Assembly (NCBI GenBank): GCA_019321725.1
Contig: CM033118.1
Span: 13,294,071-13,358,070 of the forward strand
DNA: 64,000 nucleotides
Direction of reading: 5' to 3'
From: Paulownia fortunei
Lineage: Eukaryota; Streptophyta; Magnoliopsida; Lamiales; Paulowniaceae
Shown: one piece after another, positions 21,728 to 33,329 of the stretch
Layout: each line of letters begins with the position of its first letter
Position numbering within the stretch: the stretch's first letter is position 1
Position numbers and translations under genes: made by a program
Notes under the pieces: model-generated
Database searches by the model: none
The model's input: only the letters and a program-made list of their open reading frames with translations
What the model was told of the DNA's origin: nothing

Positions 21728-23540
21728 TGTTCGTAATATATATTTTGCAAACCACAAGTACACGGTGTTAAGTTTTTATACAACGGTGAGTTGAGTTGAG
21801 TATCCATAGGGATTATAATCAAAAGTTGCATTAAGTACTGTAATTCAAATAGTCCTAATTTTATCTAGAAGATCGAATGATGATTGGAAAACAAAGTAAA
21901 GTAAGATAAAAATGCAAAGACAAGAGTGGAGTTTTTAGAAACAATATAACAAACACCTTATGAGCAAGATATTATAGAGGAATGACTCACCTAATTATCA
22001 CCTATGGTCTTCCTTCCAAAATATACCAATTCAAGTTAACAACACATGTAAGTTAAGAATTCCTAAGCTCATCAATTCCCTCTCTCGAGTGCTGAATTGA
22101 CTATGAGTTCTAACATGAATTTTGATATCTCTATAAAAATTCAAAAATAAAACTTTACAAAAGTTCAATGAATTCTTCTTCAAAACTTCAAATGTTTCAT
22201 AAGCTTCTCAACTCTATGATTCCTAGGTTGTGTTATCCCTATGATCATGTATAATCTTTTCTCTCTCGAGTGTCGAATCTCATACGTTAAACAATCTCAA
22301 TTAGTGATCAATTAATCAAGATGAAATACTAAACAAGATAACACAAACAAGATGAATAACTTGAACTAATATTATTTGGAATTCAAAGTATAGGATCAAA
22401 TAAGTTTATATCATCCTCTAGAAAGAAATGTTTAGTTCACCATAGATGAATACAACTTCAAGAAATAAATAAGAAAGAATATGAAAATTATTCATCAATT
22501 TGTAAAGTAGAAGGAATGGTTGAAGCTTTCCTTATCTCCAAGAATGACTTGCTTCTCTCCAAGAATAACTGCCTTTGGTTCCAAGAACCAATCCTCCCCC
22601 CTATGTTGATGTTGATCTTCCCTTTTTAAACTTCTCCCCAATGATTCTTTCTCCAAGAGTCTTCCAAAAGAAACCTTGAAATCCTTCCACTTTTCTTGGT
22701 TTTTCTTCAAAAGAAACCTAAAATTCCTTCCACTTTTCTTGATTTTTCAAAACAAACCTGAAATCATTCCCTCTTTTCTTGGCTTTTTCTCCTTTTTCCC
22801 TCCATAAATTTAGTGTATCCACTAGAGCATCATATGTGATAATGATGTATAGGTGTATCTAATGTGTATATCTCATAAAAATGCCAAAATTCATGATCCA
22901 TTATCACTTGTCGCAAAGAAAATGCATCAGCATTTTTTTGGTTAGCAGGATGGCGCCTAGGCGCCGTTGCTACTGTTTTTCCCTCATTCACTTCAGTACT
23001 TTTACACTATTTATCCTGTTGAAACTGATTTTTGACCTCCTTAAAAGATGAATTGGCTTTTAGTATCTTGTAATAAATTGTATATCTATTTCTTGGATTT
23101 CTATAGGAACTTGAATCAACTAAATAGGACATCTGTGGAGAGAGTTATGCCTAAAATACCAAAATATATCATACTAGAAAAGTTCAGTCCGGTGCTGACC
23201 ATTGCACTCGATGTTTCTCATTGAAATCGAATGAATAAGATTTTGTGGTAAACATAAAAGTTGTAGATGTTTATCTTCATTTTCATTGGATCAAGAATCA
23301 AATTGATTTGAAATTAGGGCCGAGAGTTATGACTGAAATACAAAAACTGTCATTAGTAGCACCATAACTCGAATTTTTCAACATTTCAACCAAGTTTTTT
23401 ATTTCTTTCCATTTTCTTCTCTTATTGCCATTACCTACAAGATTTAAAAATAAATGCATAAAAAGTAACAAAAATACTTAAAAACAAATTAAATATTAAT
23501 CAAAAGATATATGAATTATTGGTATAAAACCAACTTATCA
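21728..23540 (-). repeat. 3' LTR of element E
   Basis: Direct copy of 26449-28235, followed by eye along its full length with small indels. Carries the perfect palindrome GGCGCCTAGGCGCC at 22952-22965. A 71-codon minus ORF at 22495-22710 is LTR sequence. Confidence 0.9.
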
Positions 23541-25307
23541 AATACCCCCAATATTTTACCTTTCACTTATCTCGAGGAAAACTCAAAATCAAACAATTAT
23601 AGGCTCATACTTTGGTCATGAATTACTAAACTTGATCAACCAATTCAAATGACTCATCAATTTTTATTGCACATGAATCCAAAGGTTAGTCACAAAGCTA
23701 GTCAAATGACATTACAAAACTTGTGCTTCATTAATCTAGTTATGAATTCAAAACGTGTGTGTATGAAGTATCAATCTCAAGTTTCATGCATGCATTTTAA
23801 GTATGAATTTCACAACCAATGATTCTCATGATCTAAGAAAATGAGTTCTAGGTGTTCTATATGCTTGCTTTTCATACAAATTTTCCACTAATATAGATAC
23901 TTGCAAACTTGAATCAAAAGGATTTCAATAAGCTTGTAACGTAGGGCCTAGGTATTGGTTTACAAAAAAAGATAGGGATAAACAACATAAGAGAGCATAA
24001 GGTGTTGCACATAAAATCTCACTCTCCTAATTTCTTCTCTCTTTCTCTTTTTTTTTCTTTTGGGATTCATGCTTTTCTTTCAACAATTTTTTTTCTTCTC
24101 TTTTTTTCATGAATCCTAAGGCTTCATTTCTTGTTTTTTTGCTTTCACAACCCCCAAACTTGTTTCTTTTCATCAACATGAGTTTTCATTTATTTCTTTG
24201 CATATTTTCCTTGCTAATACCCCTAAATACATTCATTCGTGCCCTCAACATATTTCCATATAATCCATTGATAAGATTGTGCACAAAATGTCGTACTTTA
24301 AGCTCTCTTAGGGACAATCATTGGTTTTTGGGCTATAAAGGGTTGGTATAGTGAGTTTCAAGAAATGAAGTCGAATGGTGGTTATTCATATGCCTTGCGC
24401 ATACCATTCTTCGAAAAGAGCTCAAAGGGTAACTAGTGAATAAAGTGTATTCATGGTAGGCTTGAAAGACACAAACGAGTCAAAGATGGCCTAAATCATT
24501 TCAAAGTTTGTAGTTATCTAGAATTTTGCCTCAAAGAGTAATCAAGCAAGTTCTGGAATACTACAAAAAGATCAATACAACTCATTGGAAGCAAAATCCA
24601 ATGCCAAGTAGCATGCAATTCACAGGATTTCGACACAACGTACTCAATAAAAATTCATCATTCATGACAAGGATTAAATACACACATGAATCACCATGTC
24701 ACAAGACTAGCAATCTTTCTTTTCTCTAAACTCTATACAATATCAATTAGGTATCATCATAGGCAAACGGTAATTAAGTTATTCATTTAATCACAAAACA
24801 TGAACTCAACTAAGTTTGTCAACAAAGCATGCTTGCTCTTGGACTCTCATCATTCAACATAGGTAATTCAATTTGAAAAATTTAGCTTAGTTTTTCATAT
24901 AAAACTCAAATACACAAAATATAAATTCCACCCCCAACTTTAAAATTAACATTGTCCTCAACGTTTAAAGAATTAAAGCACATAAGAGGTTGAAATAAGA
25001 AACTCCCATTTCCAATAGATGATGCACTTAGAGTTCATGGGAGATCGACATATATCACCAAGGAGACATCCATCTACACAAGAAATGGAAGACATGAAAG
25101 CACATAGGTTATTCATAAAAGTGAAAATGCAATTAAAGTAATGCAATAGCTAAACAAAGGAAAGCTCATCATGCCTAAATCTAGAAATAGAATATGCTTC
25201 AAAAACTAACTAAAAATTATTCAAAAGCCAAAAAAAAAAACAAAGGGCTTGGGTTGCCTCCCAAGAAGTGCTTGGTTTATAGTCATCAGCCTGACTATCA
25301 TCTTTAC
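23541..25307 (-). other. Non-coding 3' interior of element E
   Basis: Lies between the gag-protease stop and the 3' LTR. No RT or integrase motif in any frame. The corresponding part of element F (about 31615-33329, opposite strand) shares many blocks, for example CCCTAAGAGAG near 32515 against CTCTTAGGG near 24305. The interior is thus a conserved part of the family and not random filler. Confidence 0.6.
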
Positions 25308-26303
25308 TCATCCCGGATTTAAGAATAAGTGTTTATCATGCCATATTTTTGTGTGCTCTAAGAGTGTAGATGATCCTTCCGGATAGGCGAGATGAGGATG
25401 ATCCGAAGTAGCATCAAGAGCCTTTGGGACATCAACAATTGTATCCCCTATTACTGCAAATGGTTTTCCAAACATGGTGAAGATATACCTATCTTTTTCC
25501 ATATTAAAAATGAAAAAATCTATAGAGTACAAGAATTGGTCACCATTCCCAAGCATATCTTGAGTCATCTTAGTAGGCCTTGCTTTATCTAGTGCATGTT
25601 TTCTGAAATTAAACAATGAAATTGAATTAATGCTTGCATCTAGATCACATAATGCTATTTCAAAGTTAGGAGTGGATTTTAGCTTCTCAGCCCCTGTTTG
25701 TTCATTTGATTGTCTTTCTTCTTCCTTTGGGTGTTTCTCCATAAAAATTTTACTCGAAGTGCTTGCCATTGGCTCATCAACTTGTGAACTTTTCATTTCT
25801 AGCCACTTGATTTTGATTCCACTTCGAAGTTTGATAGCTTTGCAATACTCCATTTGATTGATTTTCGTATCACTTGGAAAATTTTCTTTATGTTTTTTAG
25901 CATTAATTTTAGTAGCAAGATGTCTAATTTGAGTCTCCATTGATTTAATTGAAGCTCCTAGCTGCCCCACTTGAGTATCAATGTTGTCTATCTTTGCTTC
26001 ATTCTTATGCAATCGGGCTCTTGTTTCACTAATGAAAGTGCATAGCAACTCCTCCAATGATGCCTTTTTCTCACCTTTGGTTTTCATAAATGAACTGCTA
26101 TTAGATGCCATGGAATCCATTCGTTGAGAAGCTCCATTAGAAGTCCAAGTAGCAAATTGGTTAGAAAGAAAAGAAATTTGTACAACTAATTGTGTAAATG
26201 GATCTACCTCAAGAATACCAACAACCTTTTCAATGGAAGATCTCTCGGAAGGCCATTGATAGCTAGTAGTAGCTATCGCCTCAAGACTCTTAGCCTTATG
26301 CAT
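25308..26303 (-). CDS. Gag-protease-like protein of element E, 331 codons
   Basis: Open frame in the interior of E, starting about 120 bp after the primer site. Residues ~83-140 are predicted coiled-coil-like and rich in Glu/Lys/Gln. Around residue 155, AIKLRSG matches the NA(I/V)TLRSGK motif of plant Athila/Tat-type gypsy polyproteins. Around 216-227, IALCDLDASINS matches the aspartic protease site CDLGASIN; here Gly is replaced by Asp, so protease activity is doubtful. The following FNMEKDRYIFTMFGKPFAVI matches the flap region (LDMEEDR...LGRPFLAT). There is no zinc knuckle and no RT. The frame may still be translated to supply gag. Confidence 0.7.
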   Translation of the reverse strand: MHKAKSLEAIATTSYQWPSERSSIEKVVGILEVDPFTQLVVQISFLSNQFATWTSNGASQRMDSMASNSSSFMKTKGEKKASLEELLCTFISETRARLHKNEAKIDNIDTQVGQLGASIKSMETQIRHLATKINAKKHKENFPSDTKINQMEYCKAIKLRSGIKIKWLEMKSSQVDEPMASTSSKIFMEKHPKEEERQSNEQTGAEKLKSTPNFEIALCDLDASINSISLFNFRKHALDKARPTKMTQDMLGNGDQFLYSIDFFIFNMEKDRYIFTMFGKPFAVIGDTIVDVPKALDATSDHPHLAYPEGSSTLLEHTKIWHDKHLFLNPG

Positions 26304-26424
26304 ACAAATAGATATAACCTAATGAAAGGCAAGACCACATCAAAATATGGAAAGAAAATAAAAACAATCTAAATTAAAATCAAGACTAAGTCATTACAAT
26401 ATTAATGTAATTATGATAAAATAA

Positions 26425-26442
26425 TTCCCGGCAACGGCGCCA
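26425..26442 (-). promoter_or_regulatory. Primer-binding site of element E
   Basis: The minus strand reads TGGCGCCGTTGCCGGGAA six bases after the LTR end. TGGCGCCGTTGCCGGGGA is the usual primer site of many plant Ty3/gypsy elements of the Athila/Tat group. Confidence 0.8.
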
Positions 26443-26448
26443 AAAACT

Positions 26449-28235
26449 TGTTTGTAATATAAATTTTGCATACTGCAAGTGCACGGTGTCAAGTTTTTAT
26501 AAAATGGTGAGTTGAGTTGAGTTGAGTATCCACAAGGATTGTAATCAAAAGTTACATTAAGTACCGTAGTTCAAATAGTCCTAATTTCATCTAGAAGATC
26601 GAATGATGATTGGAAAACAAAGTAAAGTAAGATAAAAATATAAAGATGAGTGGAGTTTTTTGAAACAATATAACAAACACCTTCTGAGCAAGATATTCTA
26701 GAGGAATGACTCACCTAATTATCATTTATGTTCTTCCTTACAAAAGATACCAATTCAAGTTAACAACACATGTAAATTAAGAATTCCAAAGCTCATCAAT
26801 TCTCTCTCTCGAATGCCGAATTGACTATGAGTTCTAACATGAATTTCGATATCTCTATAAAAACTCAAGAATAAAACTCTACAAAAGTTCAATGAATTCT
26901 TCTTCAAAACTTCAAAGGTTTCATAAGCTTCTCAATTCTATGATTCCTAGATTATGTTATCTCTATGATCAAGTGCCGAATCTCATACGTCAAACAATCT
27001 CAATTAGTGATCAATTAATCAAGATGAAATACTAAACAAGATAACAAAAATAAGATGAATAACTTGAACTAATATTATTTGGAATTCAAAACATAGGATC
27101 AAATAAGGTTACATCATCCTCTAGAAAGAAATGTTTAATTCACCATAGATGAATACAACTTTAAGAAATAAATAAGAAAGAACATGAAAATTGGTCACCA
27201 ATTTGTGAAGTGGAAGGAATGGTTGAAGCTCTCCTTATCTCCAAGAATAACTTGCTTCTCTCCAAGAATGGCTGTCTTTGGTTCCAAGAACTAATCCCCC
27301 CCTATGTTGATGTTGATTTTCCCTTTTTAAACTTCACCCCAATGATTCTTTCCCCAAGAGTCTTCCAAAAGAAATCTTGAAATCCTTCCACTTTTTTTTT
27401 GTTTTTCTTTAAAAAGAAATCTAAAATTCCTTCCACTTTTCTTGGCTTTTCAAAACAAACCTGAAATCATTCCCATTTTCTTGGCTTTTTCTCATTTTTT
27501 CCTCCATCAATTTAGTGTATCCACTAGAGCATCATATGGGGTAATGATGTAAAGGTGTATCTAATGTATATATCTCATAAAAATGCCAAAATTGATGATC
27601 CATTGCCACTTGTCATAAAGAAAATGCATCAGCAACTTTTTGGTTTAGCGCCTAGGCGCTGTTACTGCTGTTTTTCCCTCCTTCACTTCAGTACTTTTAC
27701 ACTATTCAGCCTCTTGCAACTGATTTTTGATCTCTTTCAAAGATGAATTGACATTTTATGTCTTGTAATGAATTATAGATCTATTTCTTTTATTTATATG
27801 GGCACTTGAATTAACTAAATAGGACATCTGTAGAGAGAGTTATGCCTAGAATACCAAAATGTATCATACTAGAAAAGTTCAGTCCGGTGCTGACCATTGC
27901 ACTCGATGTTTCTCATTGAAATAGAACGAATTAGATTTTGTGATAAACATAAAATTTGTAGATATTTCTCTTAGATTTCCATTTGATAAGAATCAAATCG
28001 ATATGAAATTGGGGCCAAAAAGTATGACTGAAATACAGAAACTGCCATCAGTAGCACCACAACTCGAATTTTTCAACATTTCAACCAAGTTTTTGATTTC
28101 TTTCCATTTTCTTCTCTTATTGCGATTACCTACAAGATTTAAAACTAAATGCATAAAAAGTAATAAAAACACTTGAAAACAAACTAAATGTTAATCAAAA
28201 GATATATGAATTATTGGTATAAAACCAACTTATCA
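26449..28235 (-). repeat. 5' LTR of element E
   Basis: Direct copy of the 3' LTR. Carries the palindrome AGCGCCTAGGCGCT at 27647-27660, matching the position of GGCGCCTAGGCGCC in the 3' LTR. Ends next to the primer site. Confidence 0.9.
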
Positions 28236-28569
28236 CTAGGCTACTGCTGAGTTTAGGCATCTTAAAATAAGCATAGAACGGAGTTCTCCTATGAGCTTAG
28301 TGGTCTATCACTCATTTATTGTGTCAACTCCTCTATTATACGACGAGACTTAAGCTCGTACTCTCTCCTCGATTTGATATTTTCACATTGAAGACCCCAT
28401 CTTCTCGCCATTTATGCAACCAAAAAACTATTATTATTAATGAGAAGATGGAAAAATATTATAAAACATATACATTATAGATTCTTCAAGGTAGAAGTTT
28501 CATTACCATAAACTCATTCAGAAGTACTGGATTGTTGAACTCTTAGTACCAGACCTTAATTCGTACCGC
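28236..28569. other. Host spacer between elements E and F
   Basis: 334 bp including one target duplication from each element (CTAGG and ACCGC). Unique-looking sequence, no ORF recognised. Confidence 0.6.
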
Positions 28570-30455
28570 TGATAAATTGGTTTTATACCAATAATTCATA
28601 TACCTTTTGATTAACATGTAGTTTATTTTCAAGTGTTCATATTACTTTTATGAATTTAGTTTGAAATTTATAGATAATGGCAAAATGAGAAGAAAATGGA
28701 AAGAAACAAAGACTTGGTTGAAATTTTGAAGAATCCGCATTATTGTGCTACTAATAGAAGTTTTTGTATTTTAATTACAACACTCTGTCCTAATATTATA
28801 TTAACTTGATTCTTGATCCATTGAAAAGACAAGAGATAGATCTACAACTTTTATGTTTACCATAAAATTCAATACTTTTGATTTCAATGAGAAAACCCAA
28901 GTTCAACAGTTAACACTAGATTGAAACTTTCTGATATGATACATCTTGATATTTTAGGCATAACTCGCTCCATAGATGTCATATCAAGTTAATTCAAGTG
29001 GATATGGAAAGCTAAGACATATATTTCAATTTATTAGAAAACACCAAAAGTTAATTCAAAATAGAAAAAGTCCAAACATAGCTTTCAAGAAGAAGAATCA
29101 AACCATAGAGAGCCAGATGACAAATTGTTTGGAGCTGCAATGCCAAAGGACAGATTGTTTGGTATCGCGGTGCCCAAAATCAGAGCCACAGTACCAAAGA
29201 ATAGAATGTTTGGTACCGCAACACCAGAAATCGGAGCCACGATACCAGTTTATTTTGTGCTCTAATAGATAATTTGGGGTTGCGGCCCTAGTTAGCGAAA
29301 AATTTAAAACTTAATTTTTAAATCCGATTTTAGGACTTCTTTTTAGAGGACTTTAAAAGATAACTCAAAAGACTACATTAGTGGGTTCTTTTGGCCAAAA
29401 AACATGGAGGAAAAGAATAGGAAAAATGTGAAAAAGACAAGAAAAGTGGAAGGATTTCAGGGTTTTTTTGGAAGACTATTGGGGAAAGAATTATCTTGAG
29501 AAGTTTAAAAAGGAAAGATTAGCATCAACCAAAATGGGGAATTGGTTCTTGGAACCAAAGGAGACCATTGGGTTCTTAGAGACAAGACCCATTTACTTTT
29601 CTGAATCCAAGGCAGCCATTCTTAAAGAGGAGCAAGCCATTCTTGGAGACAAGGAGAGCTTCAACCATTCCTCCCACTTTACAAATTGGTGAACAATTTC
29701 CATGTTCTTTCTTATTTATTTCTTGAAGTTGTATTCAACCATGATGAACTAAACTTTTTTTTTTCTAGAGGATGATGTAACTTTATTTGATCCTATATTT
29801 TGAATTCTAAACAATATTAGTTCAAGTTATTCATCTTGTTTGTGTTATCTTGTTTAGTATTGCATCTTGATATTTGACCACTAATTAAGATTGTTTGATG
29901 TATGAGATTCAACACTAGAGAGAGGAAAGATTATACATGATCATAAGGATAATACAACTTAGGAATCATAGAGTTGAGAAGTTTATGAAACTTTTGAAGT
30001 TTTGAAGAAGAATTCATTGAAAATTTTTAGTGTTTTATTCTTGAATTTTTATAGAGATATCGAAATTCATGTTGGAACTCATAGTCAATTCAGCACTCGA
30101 GATAGGGAATTGATGAGCTTATGAATTCTTAACTTACATGTGTTGTTAACTTGAATTGGTATGTTTTGGAAGGAAGAATATAGGTAAAAATTAGATGAGT
30201 CATTCCTCTAGAATATCTTGCTCATAAGGTATTTGTTATATTACTTCTAAGAACTCTACTTTTGTCTTTGTATTTTATCTTACTTTATTTTCTTTTCCAA
30301 TCATCACTTGATTTTCTAGATAAAATTAGGACTAATTGAACTATGATACTTAATGCAGTTTTTTATTATAATTTATTTAGATACGATATTCAAATCACCG
30401 TTGTATTAAAACCTGACACCGTGCACTTATGGTTTGCAAAATAGTTCAATGAACA
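28570..30455 (+). repeat. 5' LTR of element F
   Basis: Matches the 3' LTR (33330-35276) along its length. It contains an internal short tandem repeat at about 29125-29255, with TTTGGTATCGCGGTGCCC and TTTGGTACCGCAACACC units. ORFs at 28976-29272 and 29468-29692 are LTR sequence. Confidence 0.88.
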
Positions 30456-30461
30456 AGTTTT

Positions 30462-30479
30462 TGGCACCATTGTCGAGGA
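30462..30479 (+). promoter_or_regulatory. Primer-binding site of element F
   Basis: TGGCACCATTGTCGAGGA, a diverged form of TGGCGCCGTTGCCGGGGA, six bases after the LTR end. Confidence 0.7.
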
Positions 30480-30599
30480 TTGTTTTATCATAATTGCATT
30501 AATATTGTTATGACTTAGTCTTGATTTTAGTTTAGATTGTTTTTGCTTTTTTCCTATATTTTGATGTTGTATTGCCTTGTACTGGGTTATACATATTTG

Positions 30600-31614
30600 T
30601 ATGTGTTAGAAGTCTTGAGGAGATGGCTACTAATAGCTATCAATGGAATTTCTAGAGTTCTTCCATTAAAAAAGTTTTCGGTGTTCTTGAAGTAGATTCA
30701 TTTACACAATTAGCTGCCCAAATTTCTTTTCTTTCTAATCAATTTGCAGCTTGAACTTCTTATGGAGCTTCTCAAAGAATGAATTCCATGACATCTACTA
30801 GCACTTCATTTATGAAAACTAAAAGTGAGAAAAATGCATCATTAGAGGAGTTGTTAAGCACTTTCATTGGCGAAACAAAAGCCCAATTGAATAAGAATGA
30901 AGCAAAGATAGACAATATTGAGACTTAATTAGGGCAGCTAGCTTCAAGTTTAGAAACTCAAATTAGATAGTTTGCTACTGAAATGAATGCTCAAAAATAT
31001 AAAGAAAACTTTCCAAGTGATACAGAAATCAATCCAAGGGAGCATTGCAAAGCCATCCAACAACAATAAATGGAGAAGTGCGAAACTATTGAAAAGTGCA
31101 ATGACATCTTGCAAGAGAAGACACCTCAAGTGCTTACTAATTCAGGGAGTTTCATTATCCCTTATTTAATTGAAAACTCTACTTGCGAAATAGCATTATG
31201 TGATCTAGATGCAAGCACTAATTCAATTTCATTGTTTAATTTTAGAAAACATGTACTAGATGAAGCAAAGCCTACTAGGGTGTCTCAAGATATGCTTGGA
31301 AATAGTTACCAATTCTTAAGCTCTACAGATTTTTTTTTTTTAATATGAAAAAAAATAGGTACATCTTTACCATGCTTGGAAGACCATTTGCAATAAAATG
31401 GGATACACTTGTTGATGTCCAAAAGGACCTTGATGCTACTCTAGATCATCCTCTTATTACCTATCCGAACGGATCACCGACACTCTTAGAGCACACAAAG
31501 ATATGGCATGATAAATACTTATTTTTAGATCCGAGTATAGTAAAGAAAATAGTTGGGCTGACGAATATAAACCAAGTACTTCTTGGAAGGCAATCCAAGC
31601 TATTTTTCTATTGA
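30600..31614 (+). pseudogene. Broken gag-protease gene of element F
   Basis: Plus-strand homologue of the 331-codon protein of E. The 5' half has in-frame stops (for example TAA near 30927 and TAG near 30968). An open stretch at 31070-31348 carries IALCDLDASTNSISLFNFRK, the protease-like site. A poly-T expansion near 31330 breaks the frame, and the flap-like part continues at 31345-31614 (NRYIFTMLGRPFAI, LVDVQKDLDA). The Gly-to-Asp change at the protease site is shared with E, so it predates the split of these copies. Confidence 0.75.
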
Positions 31615-33329
31615 TTTTTAATAATTTCTTACTTAGTTTTTAAAATATGTTCGCTTTCTAGACTTAGGCATGTTTAGCTATTGTGTTTCTTTGTCTATGT
31701 TTGTGTTCTCATCTTCATTTCTTTAACCCATATGCTTTCATGCTTTCTTTTCTTGTGTATATGGATGTCGACTTGGTGATATGTGTGGATTTCCTATGAA
31801 CTCCCAGTGTATATCATTTATTGGAAATGGGAGTTTCTTATTTCCACATCTTATGTGCTTTAATTCTTTAAACATTGAAGACAATGCTAATTTTAAAGTT
31901 GGAGTAGGATTTGTATTTTATGTGTTTGAGCTTTATGTGAAAAATTGAGTCATTTTTTTTCCAATTTGAATTACCCATGTTGTGTGATGAGAGTCCAAGA
32001 GCAAGCATACTTTGTTGACAAACTTAGTTGAGTTCATATTTTGTGATTGAATAACTTAATTACCGATTGCTTATGATGATACCTAATTGATATTGTATAG
32101 AGTCTATAGGAAAGAAAGATTGCTAGTCTTGTGACATAACAATTCTTGTGTGTATTTGATTCTTGTCATGAATAATAAATTTTCATTGAGCATGTCGTGT
32201 TAAAATCCTGCAAATTGCATGCTACTTGGTGTTGGATTTTGCTTCCAAATAAGTTGTATTGATCATTTTGTAGTGGTTTAGAACTTGCTTGATTACTCTT
32301 TAAATTTTAGCAAATTTGGAAATGATTTAGGCCATCTTTGACTCGTTTATGCCTTTCAAGCCTGCCATGATCATATTTTTATTCACTAGTTACCGCTTTT
32401 GAACTTTTTTTCAAAGAATGGCATGTGCAATGCATATGAATGACCACCATTCGACTTCATTTCTTAAAGCTTACTATACCTATATTTTACAGCCCGAAAA
32501 ACCAATGATTGTCCCTAAGAGAGTTTAAGGTGTGACATTTTGTGTATAATTTTATCAAGGGGGCATATGGAGATATGTTGAGGGTATGAATGAATGTATT
32601 TAGGGGTATGAGCAAGGAAAATGGGCAAGAAATAAATCACAACTCATGTTGATGAAAAGAAACAAGTTTGGGGGTTGTAAAAATGAAAGAACAAGTTAAG
32701 GCTTGGGATTCATGAAAAAAAAGAAGAAAAAAATAGGGAAAAATTATGAAAAAATAAAAAGTTGTTGAAAAAGAAAAGAAAAGAAAAGTATGAATCCCTA
32801 AAAGAAAGAAAAAAGAGAATTGGGAAAAAGAAAAAGAAAGAAGGAGATTCAGATTATATGTGTAACGTTTTATGCTCTCTTACGTTGTTTATCCCTATCT
32901 TTCCTTGTAAGCCAATATCTAAGCCTTACGTTACAAGCTTATTGAAGTACTTTTGATCTAAGTTTGCAAGTGTCTATATTAGTGGAGAATTTGTATAAAA
33001 AGCAAGTTTATGGAGCACCTAGAACTTCTTTGTTTAGATCATGAGAATCATTGGTTGTGAAATTCATATATAAAATGCATGCATGAAACTTGAGCTTGAC
33101 AATTCACACACACACATTTTTAATTCATGACTAAGATTGATAAAGCATAAGTTTTGTAATGTCATTCGACTAGCTTTGTGACTAACCTTTGGATTTATGT
33201 GCAATAAGATTGATGAGATATTTGAATTGATTGATCAATCTTAGTAATTCATGATCGAATTATGAGCCTATGATTGTTTGATTTTAAGTTTTCCTTGAGG
33301 ACGAACAAAAGGTAAAGTTTGGAGGTATT
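31615..33329 (+). other. Non-coding 3' interior of element F
   Basis: No RT, RNase H or integrase motif. Purine-rich stretch (AAAGAAAAGAAAAG-like) at about 32700-32840; a short Lys/Glu-rich ORF there is compositional. GTTTGGAGGTATT precedes the 3' LTR as polypurine tract. Confidence 0.6.

Larger units (their letters stand above)
21728..28235 (-). mobile_element. Non-autonomous Ty3/gypsy element E (gag-protease only)
   Basis: Complete element with LTRs of 1813 bp (21728-23540) and 1787 bp (26449-28235), flanked by perfect 5-bp duplications CTAGG (21723-21727 and 28236-28240). LTRs begin TGATAAGTTGGTTTTATACC and end ACRAACA on the minus strand. The primer site TGGCGCCGTTGCCGGGAA follows the 5' LTR, and ATTGGGGGTATT, a polypurine tract, precedes the 3' LTR. 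The 2.9-kb interior codes only for a gag-protease-like protein; reverse transcriptase, RNase H and integrase are absent. This is LARD-like or gag-only in type and would depend on a related autonomous gypsy element. Confidence 0.9.
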
